DNA of 64,000 nucleotides from Pseudomonas grimontii (GTDB lineage: Bacteria; Pseudomonadota; Gammaproteobacteria; Pseudomonadales; Pseudomonadaceae): the NCBI RefSeq assembly GCF_007858185.1, contig NZ_VFES01000017.1, positions 1 through 64,000 on the forward strand, read 5' to 3'. The notes below the pieces were generated by a model that was not told the origin of the DNA, ran no database searches, and saw only the letters and a list, made by a program, of their open reading frames with translations. The translations under genes were made by a program, and so were the position numbers. Positions 16,335 to 25,273 of the stretch are shown one piece after another; the stretch's first letter is position 1, and the number at the start of each line of letters is the position of its first letter.

Positions 16335-17041
16335 TCGAGCAGCACGTCTAATCGACGATCCACGCAAATCTCCTCGGACGTCACGCGTACCCCATACGCC
16401 AACACTTCTACCCCGGCAGCTTTAGCCTCGCGCAAGGCCGCACCATAAGCGGCATCGATTTCCAGCGCTGGGCGCACAGCGTCAATCCCCGAGAGGTTGA
16501 CGCAATACAACTGCACCGCCCGCACCCCTTCACGCGCCAGATGCGCCAACTCCCGCAGGTGCTTGGCACCACGTTGGGTCACTGCATCGGGGAAGGCGGC
16601 AACCCTGGTGCCATCAAACCCCAACGTGACGCTTTTGACTTCTACATAAGCCGCGCCGTGTGGATATTCCAGGCGAAAGTCGATACGGCTTTTCTCCTGG
16701 CCGTAAGGCACCTCACGCTTCAACGCGGTGAAACCGTTGAGTTCGGTGATCACACCAGCGCCTAAAGCCTCCTCGACCAACTGGTTGGCGCGCGCCGTGT
16801 TAACGCACGCCAAGCGGCCTTGGGGCGTTTCGGCAATTTCCCAGGTGCCGGGCAACTTGCGCTTAGGGTCATTGGAGCGACTGAACCAGACCTGCCCGCC
16901 CTCCACCATGCAATTGAGCATCGAACCGGTGTTTGGGCAGTGAATAGTCAACAACTCGCCGGTAACGGTTTCGATATCGGTGAGAAAGCGCTTATAGCGG
17001 CGAATCAGTCGGCCTTCTTCGAGGGGAGGATAAAAGCGCAT
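16331..17041 (-). CDS. sfsA: SfsA family DNA/RNA nuclease
   Basis: 236 residues, full length for SfsA. Family motifs are LIRRYKRFLTDIETVTGE, HCPNTGSMLNC and RIDFRLEY, and a PD-(D/E)XK-like nuclease core is present (YVEVKSVTLG). Older work named it sugar fermentation stimulation protein. Nuclease activity is the current family description. Its start overlaps the stop of the upstream aminotransferase gene (TGATG at 17041), so the two are coupled. Confidence 0.94.
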   Translation of the reverse strand: MRFYPPLEEGRLIRRYKRFLTDIETVTGELLTIHCPNTGSMLNCMVEGGQVWFSRSNDPKRKLPGTWEIAETPQGRLACVNTARANQLVEEALGAGVITELNGFTALKREVPYGQEKSRIDFRLEYPHGAAYVEVKSVTLGFDGTRVAAFPDAVTQRGAKHLRELAHLAREGVRAVQLYCVNLSGIDAVRPALEIDAAYGAALREAKAAGVEVLAYGVRVTSEEICVDRRLDVLLD

Positions 17042-18213
17042 CAGCCTTGCCAGCTCCGTAGGCCACGCTGGATTCGTTCCACCGCCTCCTGTAGTCGATC
17101 AAGGTTTTGCGTGTAGGCAAAGCGCACATGATGGCCCGCTTGATAGCGACCAAAATCCAGACCGGGTGTAAATGCAACATGCTCGGTTTCGAGGAAATGG
17201 CGACAAAACGCGAAGGCATCTCCGCCGAACGCACTGATATCGGCATACAAATAGAACGCCCCTTCCGGTTCTACGGCAATCCCGAAGCCCAACTCGCGCA
17301 AGGCGGGCAACAGGAAGTCGCGACGACGGCCAAATTCGGCACGGCGCTCCTCCAGGATGCTCAGGGTTTGCGGGGTAAAGCAGGCGAGCGCCGCATACTG
17401 GGCCATGCTGGGCGCGCTGATATAGAGGTTTTGCGCCAGCTTCTCCAGTTCGCCGACCGCAGCGGGCGGGGCGACCAGCCACCCCAGGCGCCAGCCGGTC
17501 ATGCCGAAATACTTCGAAAAACTATTCAGGACGAAGGCCTCATCGTCGACCTCCAGCACGCTGGCGGCGTCCGTGCCGTAGGTCAGGCCGTGATAGATCT
17601 CATCCACCACCAGATGGCCGTTACGCACCTTGATTGCGTCGGAAAGCCCGGCTAATTCATCGCGCGTGAGGATCGTACCGGTGGGATTCGCTGGAGAGGC
17701 AACCAAAGCGCCTACGCTGTCCTGACCCCAGTGCTTGGCTACAAGGTCAGCGGTCAGTTGATAACGCACTTCAGGGCCCACCGGCACCAGTTGCGCGGCG
17801 CCTTCCACCAGTCGCAGGAAGTGCCGGTTACACGGGTAACCCGGGTCTGCCAGCAGCCAATGCTTGCCTGGATCCACCAGCAGGCTGCTGGCCAACAACA
17901 ATGCGCCGGAGCCACCAGGGGTGATCAGAATACGTTCGGGATCTACGCTCAATCCGTAGCGTTGCTGGTAGAAACCGCTGATGGCTTCACGCAATTCCGG
18001 CAGGCCACGAGCCGCGGTATAACGGGTTTTGCCATTGGCCAACGCCGCCTGGCCGGCCTGGATTATCGGCTCGGCGGTGGTGAAATCAGGCTCGCCGATT
18101 TCCAAGTGGATCACATCATGGCCCGCCGCTTGCAGCTCATTGGCTCGCGCCAGCAACGCCATGACATGAAAAGGTTCGATGGCGCGACTGCGCGCACTGT
18201 AGGGCTGAGCCAT
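17041..18213 (-). CDS. Pyridoxal phosphate-dependent aminotransferase, class I/II
   Basis: 390-residue fold-type I aminotransferase. The PLP lysine lies in NSFSKYFGMTGWRLGW, the aspartate/asparagine cofactor motif is in SPANPTGTILTRDEL, and HVRFAYTQNLDRLQEAVERI is the C-terminal substrate region. Sequence alone does not settle the amino donor. Relatives act on alanine, aromatic or aspartate-like substrates. It is first in a two-gene unit with sfsA. Confidence 0.9.
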   Translation of the reverse strand: MAQPYSARSRAIEPFHVMALLARANELQAAGHDVIHLEIGEPDFTTAEPIIQAGQAALANGKTRYTAARGLPELREAISGFYQQRYGLSVDPERILITPGGSGALLLASSLLVDPGKHWLLADPGYPCNRHFLRLVEGAAQLVPVGPEVRYQLTADLVAKHWGQDSVGALVASPANPTGTILTRDELAGLSDAIKVRNGHLVVDEIYHGLTYGTDAASVLEVDDEAFVLNSFSKYFGMTGWRLGWLVAPPAAVGELEKLAQNLYISAPSMAQYAALACFTPQTLSILEERRAEFGRRRDFLLPALRELGFGIAVEPEGAFYLYADISAFGGDAFAFCRHFLETEHVAFTPGLDFGRYQAGHHVRFAYTQNLDRLQEAVERIQRGLRSWQG

Positions 18214-18534
18214 TAGCCTTCCTTCAACGGTGAGGACAAAATCAGGATTCTACCGAACCCTCGCGGTAAAACATGCTCTATTGCCTGCCTGGCCGTCCAA
18301 GATGAACCCGGCAAGCGCTTGCAAAACGACTAAAATCAACATTCGAGACGATACATACCCAGCAACAACGGGCGACTGCAGTTTGCAACCCCTGCGTGAC
18401 GGGCCTCGACAACCGGGAGTGGCGCACCCTGAATCTATCTGGTAAGTTCGCCCGCTTGCAGCCGCAGGGCCGGCAGGTGTCGGTGAAGTTGCAATCCTGC
18501 GCAATGGATTAGAAGAGTGAGAGGCGGTCTATTC
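18214..18534. other. Intergenic region upstream of dksA
   Basis: About 320 bases between the divergent aminotransferase and dksA genes. I see no additional gene and no promoter that I can assign with confidence. The dksA leader probably lies in the right half, which ends in a GTGAGAGGCGG stretch before the ATG. Confidence 0.5.
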
Positions 18535-18966
18535 ATGTCCACCCAAGCAAAGCAGAACATCAGCGGCTTCCAACCCTACGTTGAATCGAAGGGTGAGGAA
18601 TACATGGGCAAGCCCATGCGCGAGCACTTCTCCAAAATCCTGAAGCAGTGGAAGCAGGACTTGATGCAGGAAGTCGACCGCACGGTTGACCATATGAAGG
18701 ACGAAGCAGCCAACTTCCCGGACCCGGCAGACCGTGCCAGCCAGGAAGAAGAATTCGCCCTCGAACTGCGCGCCCGTGATCGCGAGCGCAAGCTGATCAA
18801 GAAAATCGACAAGACATTGCAACTGATCGAAGACGAAGAATACGGCTGGTGCGAATCCTGCGGCGTCGAGATCGGTATTCGTCGCCTGGAAGCCCGCCCT
18901 ACTGCGGACCTGTGCGTAGACTGCAAGACCTTGGCTGAAATCAAGGAAAAACAGGTCGGCAAGTAA
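18535..18966 (+). CDS. dksA: RNA polymerase-binding transcription factor DksA
   Basis: 143 residues. It inserts a coiled coil into the RNA polymerase secondary channel and works with ppGpp to repress rRNA promoters and activate biosynthetic ones. The coiled-coil tip acidic motif is DPADRASQEEEF. The zinc finger is complete (CESCG ... CVDCK), so this is the zinc-containing form. The frame is open from 18517 but the ATG at 18535 gives the canonical MSTQAKQ start. Its targets include promoters such as the three rRNA promoters at the left end of this window. Confidence 0.97.
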   Translation: MSTQAKQNISGFQPYVESKGEEYMGKPMREHFSKILKQWKQDLMQEVDRTVDHMKDEAANFPDPADRASQEEEFALELRARDRERKLIKKIDKTLQLIEDEEYGWCESCGVEIGIRRLEARPTADLCVDCKTLAEIKEKQVGK

Positions 18967-18983
18967 TCAAGCCGAGCTGAACG

Positions 18984-19012
18984 AATGGGGCGTGCAAACG
19001 CCCCATTTTTGT
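18984..19012 (+). terminator. dksA intrinsic terminator
   Basis: Ten-bp stem AATGGGGCGT/ACGCCCCATT with a GCAA loop followed by TTTTTG, 18 bases past the dksA stop. gluQ begins about 40 bases later. Confidence 0.92.
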
Positions 19013-19049
19013 TTCTGGGATTTACCGATTTTCCAGTAGTATCCGGCCC

Positions 19050-19937
19050 ATGACTGCCTCTACCTATATCGGGCGTTTCGCCCCCACGCCCAGCGGCCAT
19101 TTGCACTTTGGTTCCCTGGTCGCCGCCCTCGCCTCCTACCTCGACGCCCGCGCCAATCAAGGCCGCTGGCTGATGCGCATGGAAGACCTCGACCCTCCCC
19201 GCGAAGAGCCCGGCGCCCAGGCGGCAATCCTGCACGCCCTGGAGAGCTACGGCTTTGAGTGGGATGGCGAACGGGTCCGACAAAGCGAGCGGCATGACGC
19301 CTACGCCAAAGTACTGAACGATATGTTCAACCACGGCCTGGCCTACGCCTGCACCTGTTCACGTAAACAATTGGAGCCCTACGACGGGATTTACCCAGGC
19401 GCGTGCCGAAATGCCGGTCACGACCAGCAGGACGCCGCCATCCGCCTGCGTGTTCCCGAGCTGGAGTACCACTTTACTGACCGTGTACAGGGAGAGTTCC
19501 GGCAACACCTTGGCCGTGATGTCGGCGACTTCGTCATCCGTCGCCGCGATGGCCTCTACGCCTACCAACTGGCGGTGGTGCTCGACGACGCCTGGCAAGG
19601 GGTTACCGATATCGTGCGCGGCGCCGACCTGCTCGACTCCACGCCACGCCAGTTGTACCTGCAAGAGTTACTGGGCCTGCGCCAACCGCGCTATCTGCAC
19701 GTACCGTTGATCGTCCAGCCGGACGGTAACAAGCTGGGCAAATCCTATCGCTCCCCGCCGCTGAATCCCGACCAGGCCACGCCGTTGCTATTGAGAGCCC
19801 TGCGCGCCCTTGGCCAGCAGCCTGGCGACGAACTGCTTCACGCCAGCCCACGGGAGTTGCTGGATTGGGGCATTGCGCACTGGGATGCCAGCAAGATCCC
19901 GCGCACACTGACGCTGGCCGAAGCGCAATTAAGCTGA
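19050..19937 (+). CDS. gluQ: Glutamyl-Q tRNA(Asp) synthetase
   Basis: 295-residue truncated glutamyl-tRNA synthetase paralogue (YadB/GluQ-RS) that attaches glutamate to queuosine in tRNA-Asp. It has the catalytic domain but no anticodon-binding domain. The HIGH-like signature is in APTPSGHLHFGSL, the KMSKS-like loop is NKLGKSY, and a cysteine-containing insertion (CTCSRKQLEPYDGIYPGACR) probably binds zinc. It sits next to dksA, as in many gammaproteobacteria. Confidence 0.96.
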   Translation: MTASTYIGRFAPTPSGHLHFGSLVAALASYLDARANQGRWLMRMEDLDPPREEPGAQAAILHALESYGFEWDGERVRQSERHDAYAKVLNDMFNHGLAYACTCSRKQLEPYDGIYPGACRNAGHDQQDAAIRLRVPELEYHFTDRVQGEFRQHLGRDVGDFVIRRRDGLYAYQLAVVLDDAWQGVTDIVRGADLLDSTPRQLYLQELLGLRQPRYLHVPLIVQPDGNKLGKSYRSPPLNPDQATPLLLRALRALGQQPGDELLHASPRELLDWGIAHWDASKIPRTLTLAEAQLS

Positions 19938-19999
19938 AGGCGCTTGCAGCCTGCCAGCCATCCGTTACCATCGCCGCAGTTTTTTAATCAGAGGCCAAC

Positions 20000-20176
20000 A
20001 TGTACATCTATCGATTGGTCCTGCTGCTGGTCGTCGGGATCTACCTGTTTTCCCCCGCCATCATGGATTGGTGGATCGACGCCACGGGCGCCTGGTATCG
20101 CCCCTATCTGCTGTGGCTGATCCTGATCGTCGTGACCTTCATCCTGCAGAGCCAAAAAGATGCCGATGAGCTTTAG
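20000..20176 (+). CDS. cbrX: CbrX-type small membrane protein
   Basis: 58-residue ORF starting MYIYRLVLLLVVGIYLFSP. Two hydrophobic segments (about 5-20 and 35-50) flank a Trp-rich loop (DWWIDATGAWYRPYLLW), predicting a small inner-membrane protein with both ends on one side. GAGGCC precedes the ATG by about 3 bases. It overlaps the cbrA start by 17 bases, so translation is coupled. A small gene cbrX is known immediately upstream of cbrA in Pseudomonas. Position and topology match, and its molecular role is unclear. Confidence 0.82.
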   Translation: MYIYRLVLLLVVGIYLFSPAIMDWWIDATGAWYRPYLLWLILIVVTFILQSQKDADEL

Positions 20177-23114
20177 CCTCACCCAGATGCTGCTGATCAG
20201 CGCCGCCTACCTGGCAGCACTGTTCGGCGTCGCCTGGATCAGTGAGCGCGGAATGATTCCGCGGGCGATCATTCGCCATCCGTTGACCTACACCTTGTCC
20301 CTCGGCGTGTACGCCAGCGCCTGGGCCTTCTATGGCACCGTTGGCCTGGCCTATCAATACGGCTACGGCTTTCTCTCCAGTTACCTGGGTGTGTCCGGCG
20401 CGTTCCTGCTGGCACCGGTGCTGCTGTACCCGATCCTGAAAATTACCCGCACCTATCAGCTGTCGTCCCTGGCCGACCTGTTCGCCTTCCGCTTCCGCAG
20501 CACGTGGGCCGGGGCATTGACCACGGTATTCATGCTGATCGGCGTGCTGCCCTTGCTGGCCCTGCAAATCCAGGCGGTGGCCGACTCCATCAGCATTCTC
20601 ACCCGCGAGCCGGTGCAACACCGGGTCGCCCTGGCCTTCTGCGCGCTGATCAGCCTGTTTACGATTTTCTTCGGCTCACGCCACATCGCCACCCGCGAGA
20701 AACACGAAGGGCTGGTATTTGCGATCGCGTTCGAATCGGTGATCAAGCTGATCGCCATCGGCGGCGTCGGCCTCTACGCGCTCTATGGCGTGTTCGACGG
20801 CCCGCAACAGCTGGAACTGTGGCTGTTGCAAAACCAGACCGCCCTCGCCGCCCTGCACACCCCGTTGCAGGAAGGCCCATGGCGCACGCTGTTGCTGGTG
20901 TTCTTCGCCTCGGCGATCGTCATGCCGCACATGTACCACATGACCTTCACCGAGAACCTCAACCCGCGCTCTCTGGTCAGCGCCAGCTGGGGCTTGCCGC
21001 TGTTCCTGCTGTTGATGAGCCTCGCGGTGCCGCTGATCCTGTGGGCCGGCCTGAAACTGGGAGCCACCACCAACCCCGAGTATTTCACCCTGGGTATCGG
21101 TATCGCCGCCAATAGCCCGGCGTTGGCGCTGCTGGCTTACGTCGGCGGTTTGTCTGCTGCCAGCGGGCTGATTATCGTCACGACGCTGGCCCTTTCGGGC
21201 ATGGCCCTCAATCACCTGGTGCTGCCGCTGTACCAGCCGCCCGCCGAGGGCAATATCTACCGCTGGCTGAAATGGACACGCCGCGCGCTGATCGTCGCAA
21301 TCATCATGGCCGGCTACGGGTTCTACCTGTTGCTCGGCGCCGGGCAAGACCTGGCCAACCTGGGCATCGTCGCATTTGTCGCCACCTTGCAATTCCTGCC
21401 GGGGGTGCTGTCGGTGCTGTACTGGCCGACCGCCAATCGCCGTGGCTTTATCGCCGGGCTGCTGGCCGGGATCCTGGTATGGATCGTCACGATGCTGCTG
21501 CCATTGGTCGGTAACCTGCAGGGTTTCTACATTCCGCTGCTGAACATGATCTACGTGCTGGACGACACCAGTTGGCACATGGCGGCGATTGCCTCGCTGG
21601 CCGCCAACGTACTGATGTTCACCCTGATCTCGCTGTTCACCAATGCCAGCCCGGAAGAGACCAGCGCCGCCGAGGCGTGCGCGGTGGATAACGTGCGTCG
21701 CCCGCAACGCCGCGAGCTGCACGCGGCCTCGCCCCAGGAGTTCGCCACGCAACTGGCCAAGCCCCTCGGCGCCAAGGCGGCTCAGAAGGAAGTCGAGCAG
21801 GCGTTGCGCGACCTGTACCTGCCCTTTGACGAGCGCCGCCCGTACGCGCTGCGTCGTCTGCGTGACCGCATCGAAGCCAACCTGTCCGGCCTGATGGGCC
21901 CCAGCGTGTCCCAGGACATGGTGGAAACCTTTCTGCCCTACAAGGCCGGCGGCGAAAACTACGTGACAGAGGACATCCATTTCATCGAAAGCCGGCTGGA
22001 GGATTACCACTCACGCCTCACCGGCCTGGCGGCCGAACTCGACGCCTTGCGCCGCTACCACCGCCAGACCCTGCAGGAACTGCCGATGGGCGTGTGTTCG
22101 CTGGCCAAGGATCAGGAGATCCTGATGTGGAACAAGGCCATGGAAGAACTCACCGGCATCGCTGCGCAACGGGTGGTGGGCTCGCGCCTGAATACCCTGG
22201 GCGATCCGTGGAAAGAACTGCTCCAGGGCTTTATCAATTTGCCCGACGAGCATTTGCACAAGCAGCACCTGGCGCTCGACGGCCAGACGCGCTGGCTCAA
22301 CCTGCACAAAGCCGCGATCGATGAACCGCTGGCACCCGGTAACAGCGGCCTGGTGCTGCTGGTCGAAGACCTGACTGAAACCCAGATGCTGGAAGACAAG
22401 CTGGTGCACTCCGAGCGCCTGGCCAGCATTGGTCGCCTGGCAGCGGGCGTGACCCACGAAATCGGCAACCCGATCACCGGTATCGCCTGCCTCGCGCAAA
22501 ACCTGCGGGAAGAGCGTGAGGAGGACGGCGAAATCATCGAAATCAGCGGGCAGATCCTCGAACAGACCAAGCGCGTCTCGCGCATCGTGCAGTCGCTGAT
22601 GAGCTTCGCCCATGCCGGCGGCCATCAGAATCTGGATGAGGCGGTGTGCCTGGCCGAAGTGGCCCAGGATGCCATTGGGCTGCTCGCCTTGAACCGGCGC
22701 AATTTCGAAGTACAGTTTTTCAACTTGTGCGACCCCGACCATTGGGTCGACGGCGACTCACAACGCCTGGCGCAAGTGCTGATCAACCTGCTGTCCAACG
22801 CCCGCGATGCAACCCCTGCCGGTGGTGCGGTACGCGTCAAGACCGAGGCTTTCGAACATACCGTCGATCTGATCGTCGAAGATGAAGGCAGCGGCATTCC
22901 ACAGAACATCATGGACCGATTGTTCGAACCCTTCTTCACTACCAAGGACCCAGGTGAAGGTACCGGTCTGGGCCTTGCACTGGTCTATTCCATCGTTGAA
23001 GAGCATTATGGACAAATCACCATCGACAGCCCGGCTGACACCGAAAGCCAACGCGGCACCCGTATTCGGGTGACCTTGCCGCGTCATGTCGAAGCGACGT
23101 CCGCTGTGAACTGA
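20160..23114 (+). CDS. cbrA: Sensor histidine kinase CbrA with transporter-like N-terminus
   Basis: 984 residues. Residues 1-500 form an SLC5 (sodium/solute symporter)-like module with about 13 membrane helices, linked by a STAC-like region to a PAS domain (about 620-740). The kinase core follows: H-box ERLASIGRLAAGVTHEIGNP, N-box INLLSNARDATPAGG and ATP-lid GTGLGLALVYSIVEEH. It phosphorylates CbrB to adjust carbon/nitrogen use and to activate crcZ. An alternative ATG at 20166 is possible. Confidence 0.96.
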   Translation: MPMSFSLTQMLLISAAYLAALFGVAWISERGMIPRAIIRHPLTYTLSLGVYASAWAFYGTVGLAYQYGYGFLSSYLGVSGAFLLAPVLLYPILKITRTYQLSSLADLFAFRFRSTWAGALTTVFMLIGVLPLLALQIQAVADSISILTREPVQHRVALAFCALISLFTIFFGSRHIATREKHEGLVFAIAFESVIKLIAIGGVGLYALYGVFDGPQQLELWLLQNQTALAALHTPLQEGPWRTLLLVFFASAIVMPHMYHMTFTENLNPRSLVSASWGLPLFLLLMSLAVPLILWAGLKLGATTNPEYFTLGIGIAANSPALALLAYVGGLSAASGLIIVTTLALSGMALNHLVLPLYQPPAEGNIYRWLKWTRRALIVAIIMAGYGFYLLLGAGQDLANLGIVAFVATLQFLPGVLSVLYWPTANRRGFIAGLLAGILVWIVTMLLPLVGNLQGFYIPLLNMIYVLDDTSWHMAAIASLAANVLMFTLISLFTNASPEETSAAEACAVDNVRRPQRRELHAASPQEFATQLAKPLGAKAAQKEVEQALRDLYLPFDERRPYALRRLRDRIEANLSGLMGPSVSQDMVETFLPYKAGGENYVTEDIHFIESRLEDYHSRLTGLAAELDALRRYHRQTLQELPMGVCSLAKDQEILMWNKAMEELTGIAAQRVVGSRLNTLGDPWKELLQGFINLPDEHLHKQHLALDGQTRWLNLHKAAIDEPLAPGNSGLVLLVEDLTETQMLEDKLVHSERLASIGRLAAGVTHEIGNPITGIACLAQNLREEREEDGEIIEISGQILEQTKRVSRIVQSLMSFAHAGGHQNLDEAVCLAEVAQDAIGLLALNRRNFEVQFFNLCDPDHWVDGDSQRLAQVLINLLSNARDATPAGGAVRVKTEAFEHTVDLIVEDEGSGIPQNIMDRLFEPFFTTKDPGEGTGLGLALVYSIVEEHYGQITIDSPADTESQRGTRIRVTLPRHVEATSAVN

Positions 23115-23136
23115 GACCGTCGAGAGAATTGAATCA

Positions 23137-24576
23137 ATGCCGCACATTTTGATCGTCGAAGACGAAACAATTATCCGCTCTGCCTTGCGTCGCCTGCTTG
23201 AACGTAATCAGTACCAAGTCAGCGAAGCCGGCTCGGTGCAGGAAGCACAAGAGCGTTTCAGCATCCCCACGTTCGACCTGATTGTCAGTGACCTGCGCCT
23301 GCCGGGCGCGCCGGGCACCGAGTTGATCAAGCTTGGCCAGGGCACTCCGGTGCTGATCATGACCAGCTACGCCAGCCTGCGCTCGGCGGTTGATTCCATG
23401 AAGATGGGCGCGGTGGACTACATCGCCAAGCCGTTTGACCACGATGAAATGCTCCAGGCCGTGGCCCGCATCCTGCGTGACCGCCAGTCAGCCAGCAGCG
23501 CGCCTGCCGAACAACGCCCCGCCGGCAAAGCGACCAACGGCGCCGACAAACCGGGCGTCGACAATAGCAACGGCGAGATCGGCATCATTGGCTCCTGCCC
23601 ACCGATGCAGGACCTGTACAGCAAGATCCGTAAAGTCGCGCCGACCGACTCCAATGTATTGATCCAGGGCGAGTCAGGCACCGGCAAAGAACTGGTGGCC
23701 CGTGCCCTGCACAACCTGTCCAAGCGCGCCAAGGCGCCGATGATTTCGGTGAACTGTGCAGCGATCCCCGAATCCCTGATCGAGTCCGAACTGTTCGGCC
23801 ACGAGAAAGGCGCATTTACCGGCGCCAGTGCCGGGCGTGCGGGCCTGGTGGAAGCGGCGGACGGCGGTACGCTGTTCCTTGATGAAATCGGCGAGTTGCC
23901 GCTGGAAGCCCAAGCGCGACTGCTGCGTGTGCTGCAGGAAGGTGAGATTCGCCGTGTAGGCTCGGTGCAATCGCAGAAGGTTGATGTACGCCTGATCGCA
24001 GCCACCCACCGCGACCTGAAGAGCCTGGCCAAGATCGGTCAGTTCCGTGAAGACTTGTATTACCGCCTGCACGTGATCGCGCTCAAATTGCCGGCCCTGC
24101 GTGAGCGCGGCGCCGACGTCAATGAGATCGCCAGCGCGTTCCTGCTGCGCCAGAGTGCGCGCATCAACCGTACCGACCTGAAGTTCGCGCCGGACGCCGA
24201 GCAAGCGATTCGGCATTACTCGTGGCCGGGTAACGTGCGGGAGCTGGAGAATGCGGTCGAACGTGCGGTGATCCTGTCGGAAAGCCCGGAAATTTCCGCC
24301 GAGCTGCTGGGTATCGATATTGAACTCAGTGACTTGGAGGATGACGACTTCATCGGCCTGGCCCCGACACAGGGCGGCGGTAGCAATACCAGCCATGAGC
24401 CAACGGAAGATTTGTCACTGGAAGACTACTTCCAGCATTTCGTCCTTGAGCATCAGGACCACATGACCGAGACCGAGCTGGCACGCAAACTGGGCGTGAG
24501 CCGTAAGTGCCTGTGGGAACGGCGCCAGCGCCTGGGCATTCCACGGCGCAAGACCGGTGTGGCCAGCGAAAGCTGA
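23137..24576 (+). CDS. cbrB: Sigma54-dependent response regulator CbrB
   Basis: 479-residue NtrC-family activator. The receiver domain has phospho-acceptor Asp52 (LIVSDLRLPGAPG). The AAA+ domain has Walker A GESGTGKEL, the sigma54-contact loop in ESELFGHEKGAFTGA and Walker B GGTLFLDEIGELPL. A C-terminal Fis-type helix-turn-helix (ARKLGVSRKCLWERRQRLGI) follows. It drives crcZ and nutrient-use genes from sigma54 promoters. It is 22 bases after cbrA in the same operon. Confidence 0.96.
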   Translation: MPHILIVEDETIIRSALRRLLERNQYQVSEAGSVQEAQERFSIPTFDLIVSDLRLPGAPGTELIKLGQGTPVLIMTSYASLRSAVDSMKMGAVDYIAKPFDHDEMLQAVARILRDRQSASSAPAEQRPAGKATNGADKPGVDNSNGEIGIIGSCPPMQDLYSKIRKVAPTDSNVLIQGESGTGKELVARALHNLSKRAKAPMISVNCAAIPESLIESELFGHEKGAFTGASAGRAGLVEAADGGTLFLDEIGELPLEAQARLLRVLQEGEIRRVGSVQSQKVDVRLIAATHRDLKSLAKIGQFREDLYYRLHVIALKLPALRERGADVNEIASAFLLRQSARINRTDLKFAPDAEQAIRHYSWPGNVRELENAVERAVILSESPEISAELLGIDIELSDLEDDDFIGLAPTQGGGSNTSHEPTEDLSLEDYFQHFVLEHQDHMTETELARKLGVSRKCLWERRQRLGIPRRKTGVASES

Positions 24577-24592
24577 GGGTGCGCCCCCACAG

Positions 24593-24643
24593 GTAACACC
24601 CACCGATGTGAAAAAACTGTTACCGCTGATTTGTCACGTAACA
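24593..24643 (+). promoter_or_regulatory. Candidate CbrB upstream activating sites for crcZ
   Basis: A dyad TGTTAC (24618-24623)-N14-GTAACA (24638-24643) lies about 100-125 bases upstream of the crcZ sigma54 promoter, with another GTAACA at 24593. CbrB is known to bind TGTTAC/GTAACA-type sites upstream of crcZ. Position and sequence both fit. The right half-site adjoins the cbrB terminator. Confidence 0.75.
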
Positions 24644-24682
24644 AAAGCCGGGGCTTACGGTAACGAAGCCCCGGCTTTTTTT
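24644..24682 (+). terminator. cbrB intrinsic terminator
   Basis: Long stem AAAAGCCGGGGCTT/AAGCCCCGGCTTTT followed by a T run, 68 bases past the cbrB stop. It insulates crcZ from cbrAB transcription. Confidence 0.92.
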
Positions 24683-24741
24683 GGCCCGTCAAAAACCCAA
24701 AACGACCTCAACCCCCCGGTTTTGCTGGGCGGCGAAAAAGT

Positions 24742-24757
24742 TGGCACGCACCCTGCT
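24742..24757 (+). promoter_or_regulatory. crcZ sigma54 promoter
   Basis: TGGCACGCACCCTGCT has GG at 24743-24744 and GC at 24755-24756, separated by the canonical 10 bases of -24/-12 promoters. The start would be near 24768. Confidence 0.88.
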
Positions 24758-24767
24758 ATATGCTTAG

Positions 24768-25134
24768 TACAAAAACAATAACAAGCTTTGTACAAGACAA
24801 TAAAAATAAGACGAATCGACTCACGCATAACAAAAACAACACGGCGGAGGCGCAGCTAACTGATTCTTTTGGAGAGGCGTTGCATTTGGGGCTTGCCCCG
24901 CAACCAGGCCGAGAACAACAAAAACTGCCCTAAGGCAGAGCCTGAACTGGTTGGATCGTAGATCAGCAACACAGCGACCAAAGCAATCCGTTTGCTCTTG
25001 ACTCCCGATTGGGAGTGTCATGAAGGTGAAGCTTCATGGCGAGGGCGATCAACAAAAACAAGAAGCCCGAAACCAATAATAAAAATAGAGCACGCAACTA
25101 CTTCTGGGGGAGCTTCGGCTCCCCTTGTAGTTTC
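24768..25134 (+). ncRNA. crcZ: CrcZ small RNA, antagonist of Hfq/Crc catabolite repression
   Basis: RNA of about 370 bases between cbrB and pcnB, as in other pseudomonads. It carries at least five A/CA-rich AANAANAA-type blocks, near 24772-24784, 24790-24810, 24829-24841, 24912-24924, 25048-25065 and 25068-25088. These titrate Hfq (with Crc) away from target mRNAs. An internal hairpin (GGGGCTTGCCCC) is at about 24888-24900. It ends in a long hairpin. No protein-coding ORF is supported. Ends are inferred from promoter and hairpin. Confidence 0.9.
25096..25134 (+). terminator. crcZ 3' hairpin
   Basis: A GGGGAGC-TTCG-GCTCCCC core extended by an outer ACTAC/GTAGT stem with short internal mismatches. 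The tetraloop is UUCG. Only a short T tract follows. Confidence 0.75.
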
Positions 25135-25273
25135 TGGAATTTGACGTTCAAACGCTTATGGCGCAATGCCTGTAGCTTGTTCCTACACCATCCCCTGACT
25201 AAATGCTAGAATCCCGGCCCATCATGCGGTCATTCTTCGTTATGGCCGAACATTCCTTCAAACAGTGCATCCC

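Noticed and set aside
24884..24902. GGGGCTTGCCCC palindrome as a REP element
   Set aside because: It lies inside crcZ and is more simply an internal RNA hairpin. No second copy or tail motif is seen nearby.
24821..25021. 66-codon frame antisense to crcZ
   Set aside because: It lies over the CrcZ RNA, whose promoter, CA motifs and hairpin explain the sequence. No ribosome-binding site supports the frame.
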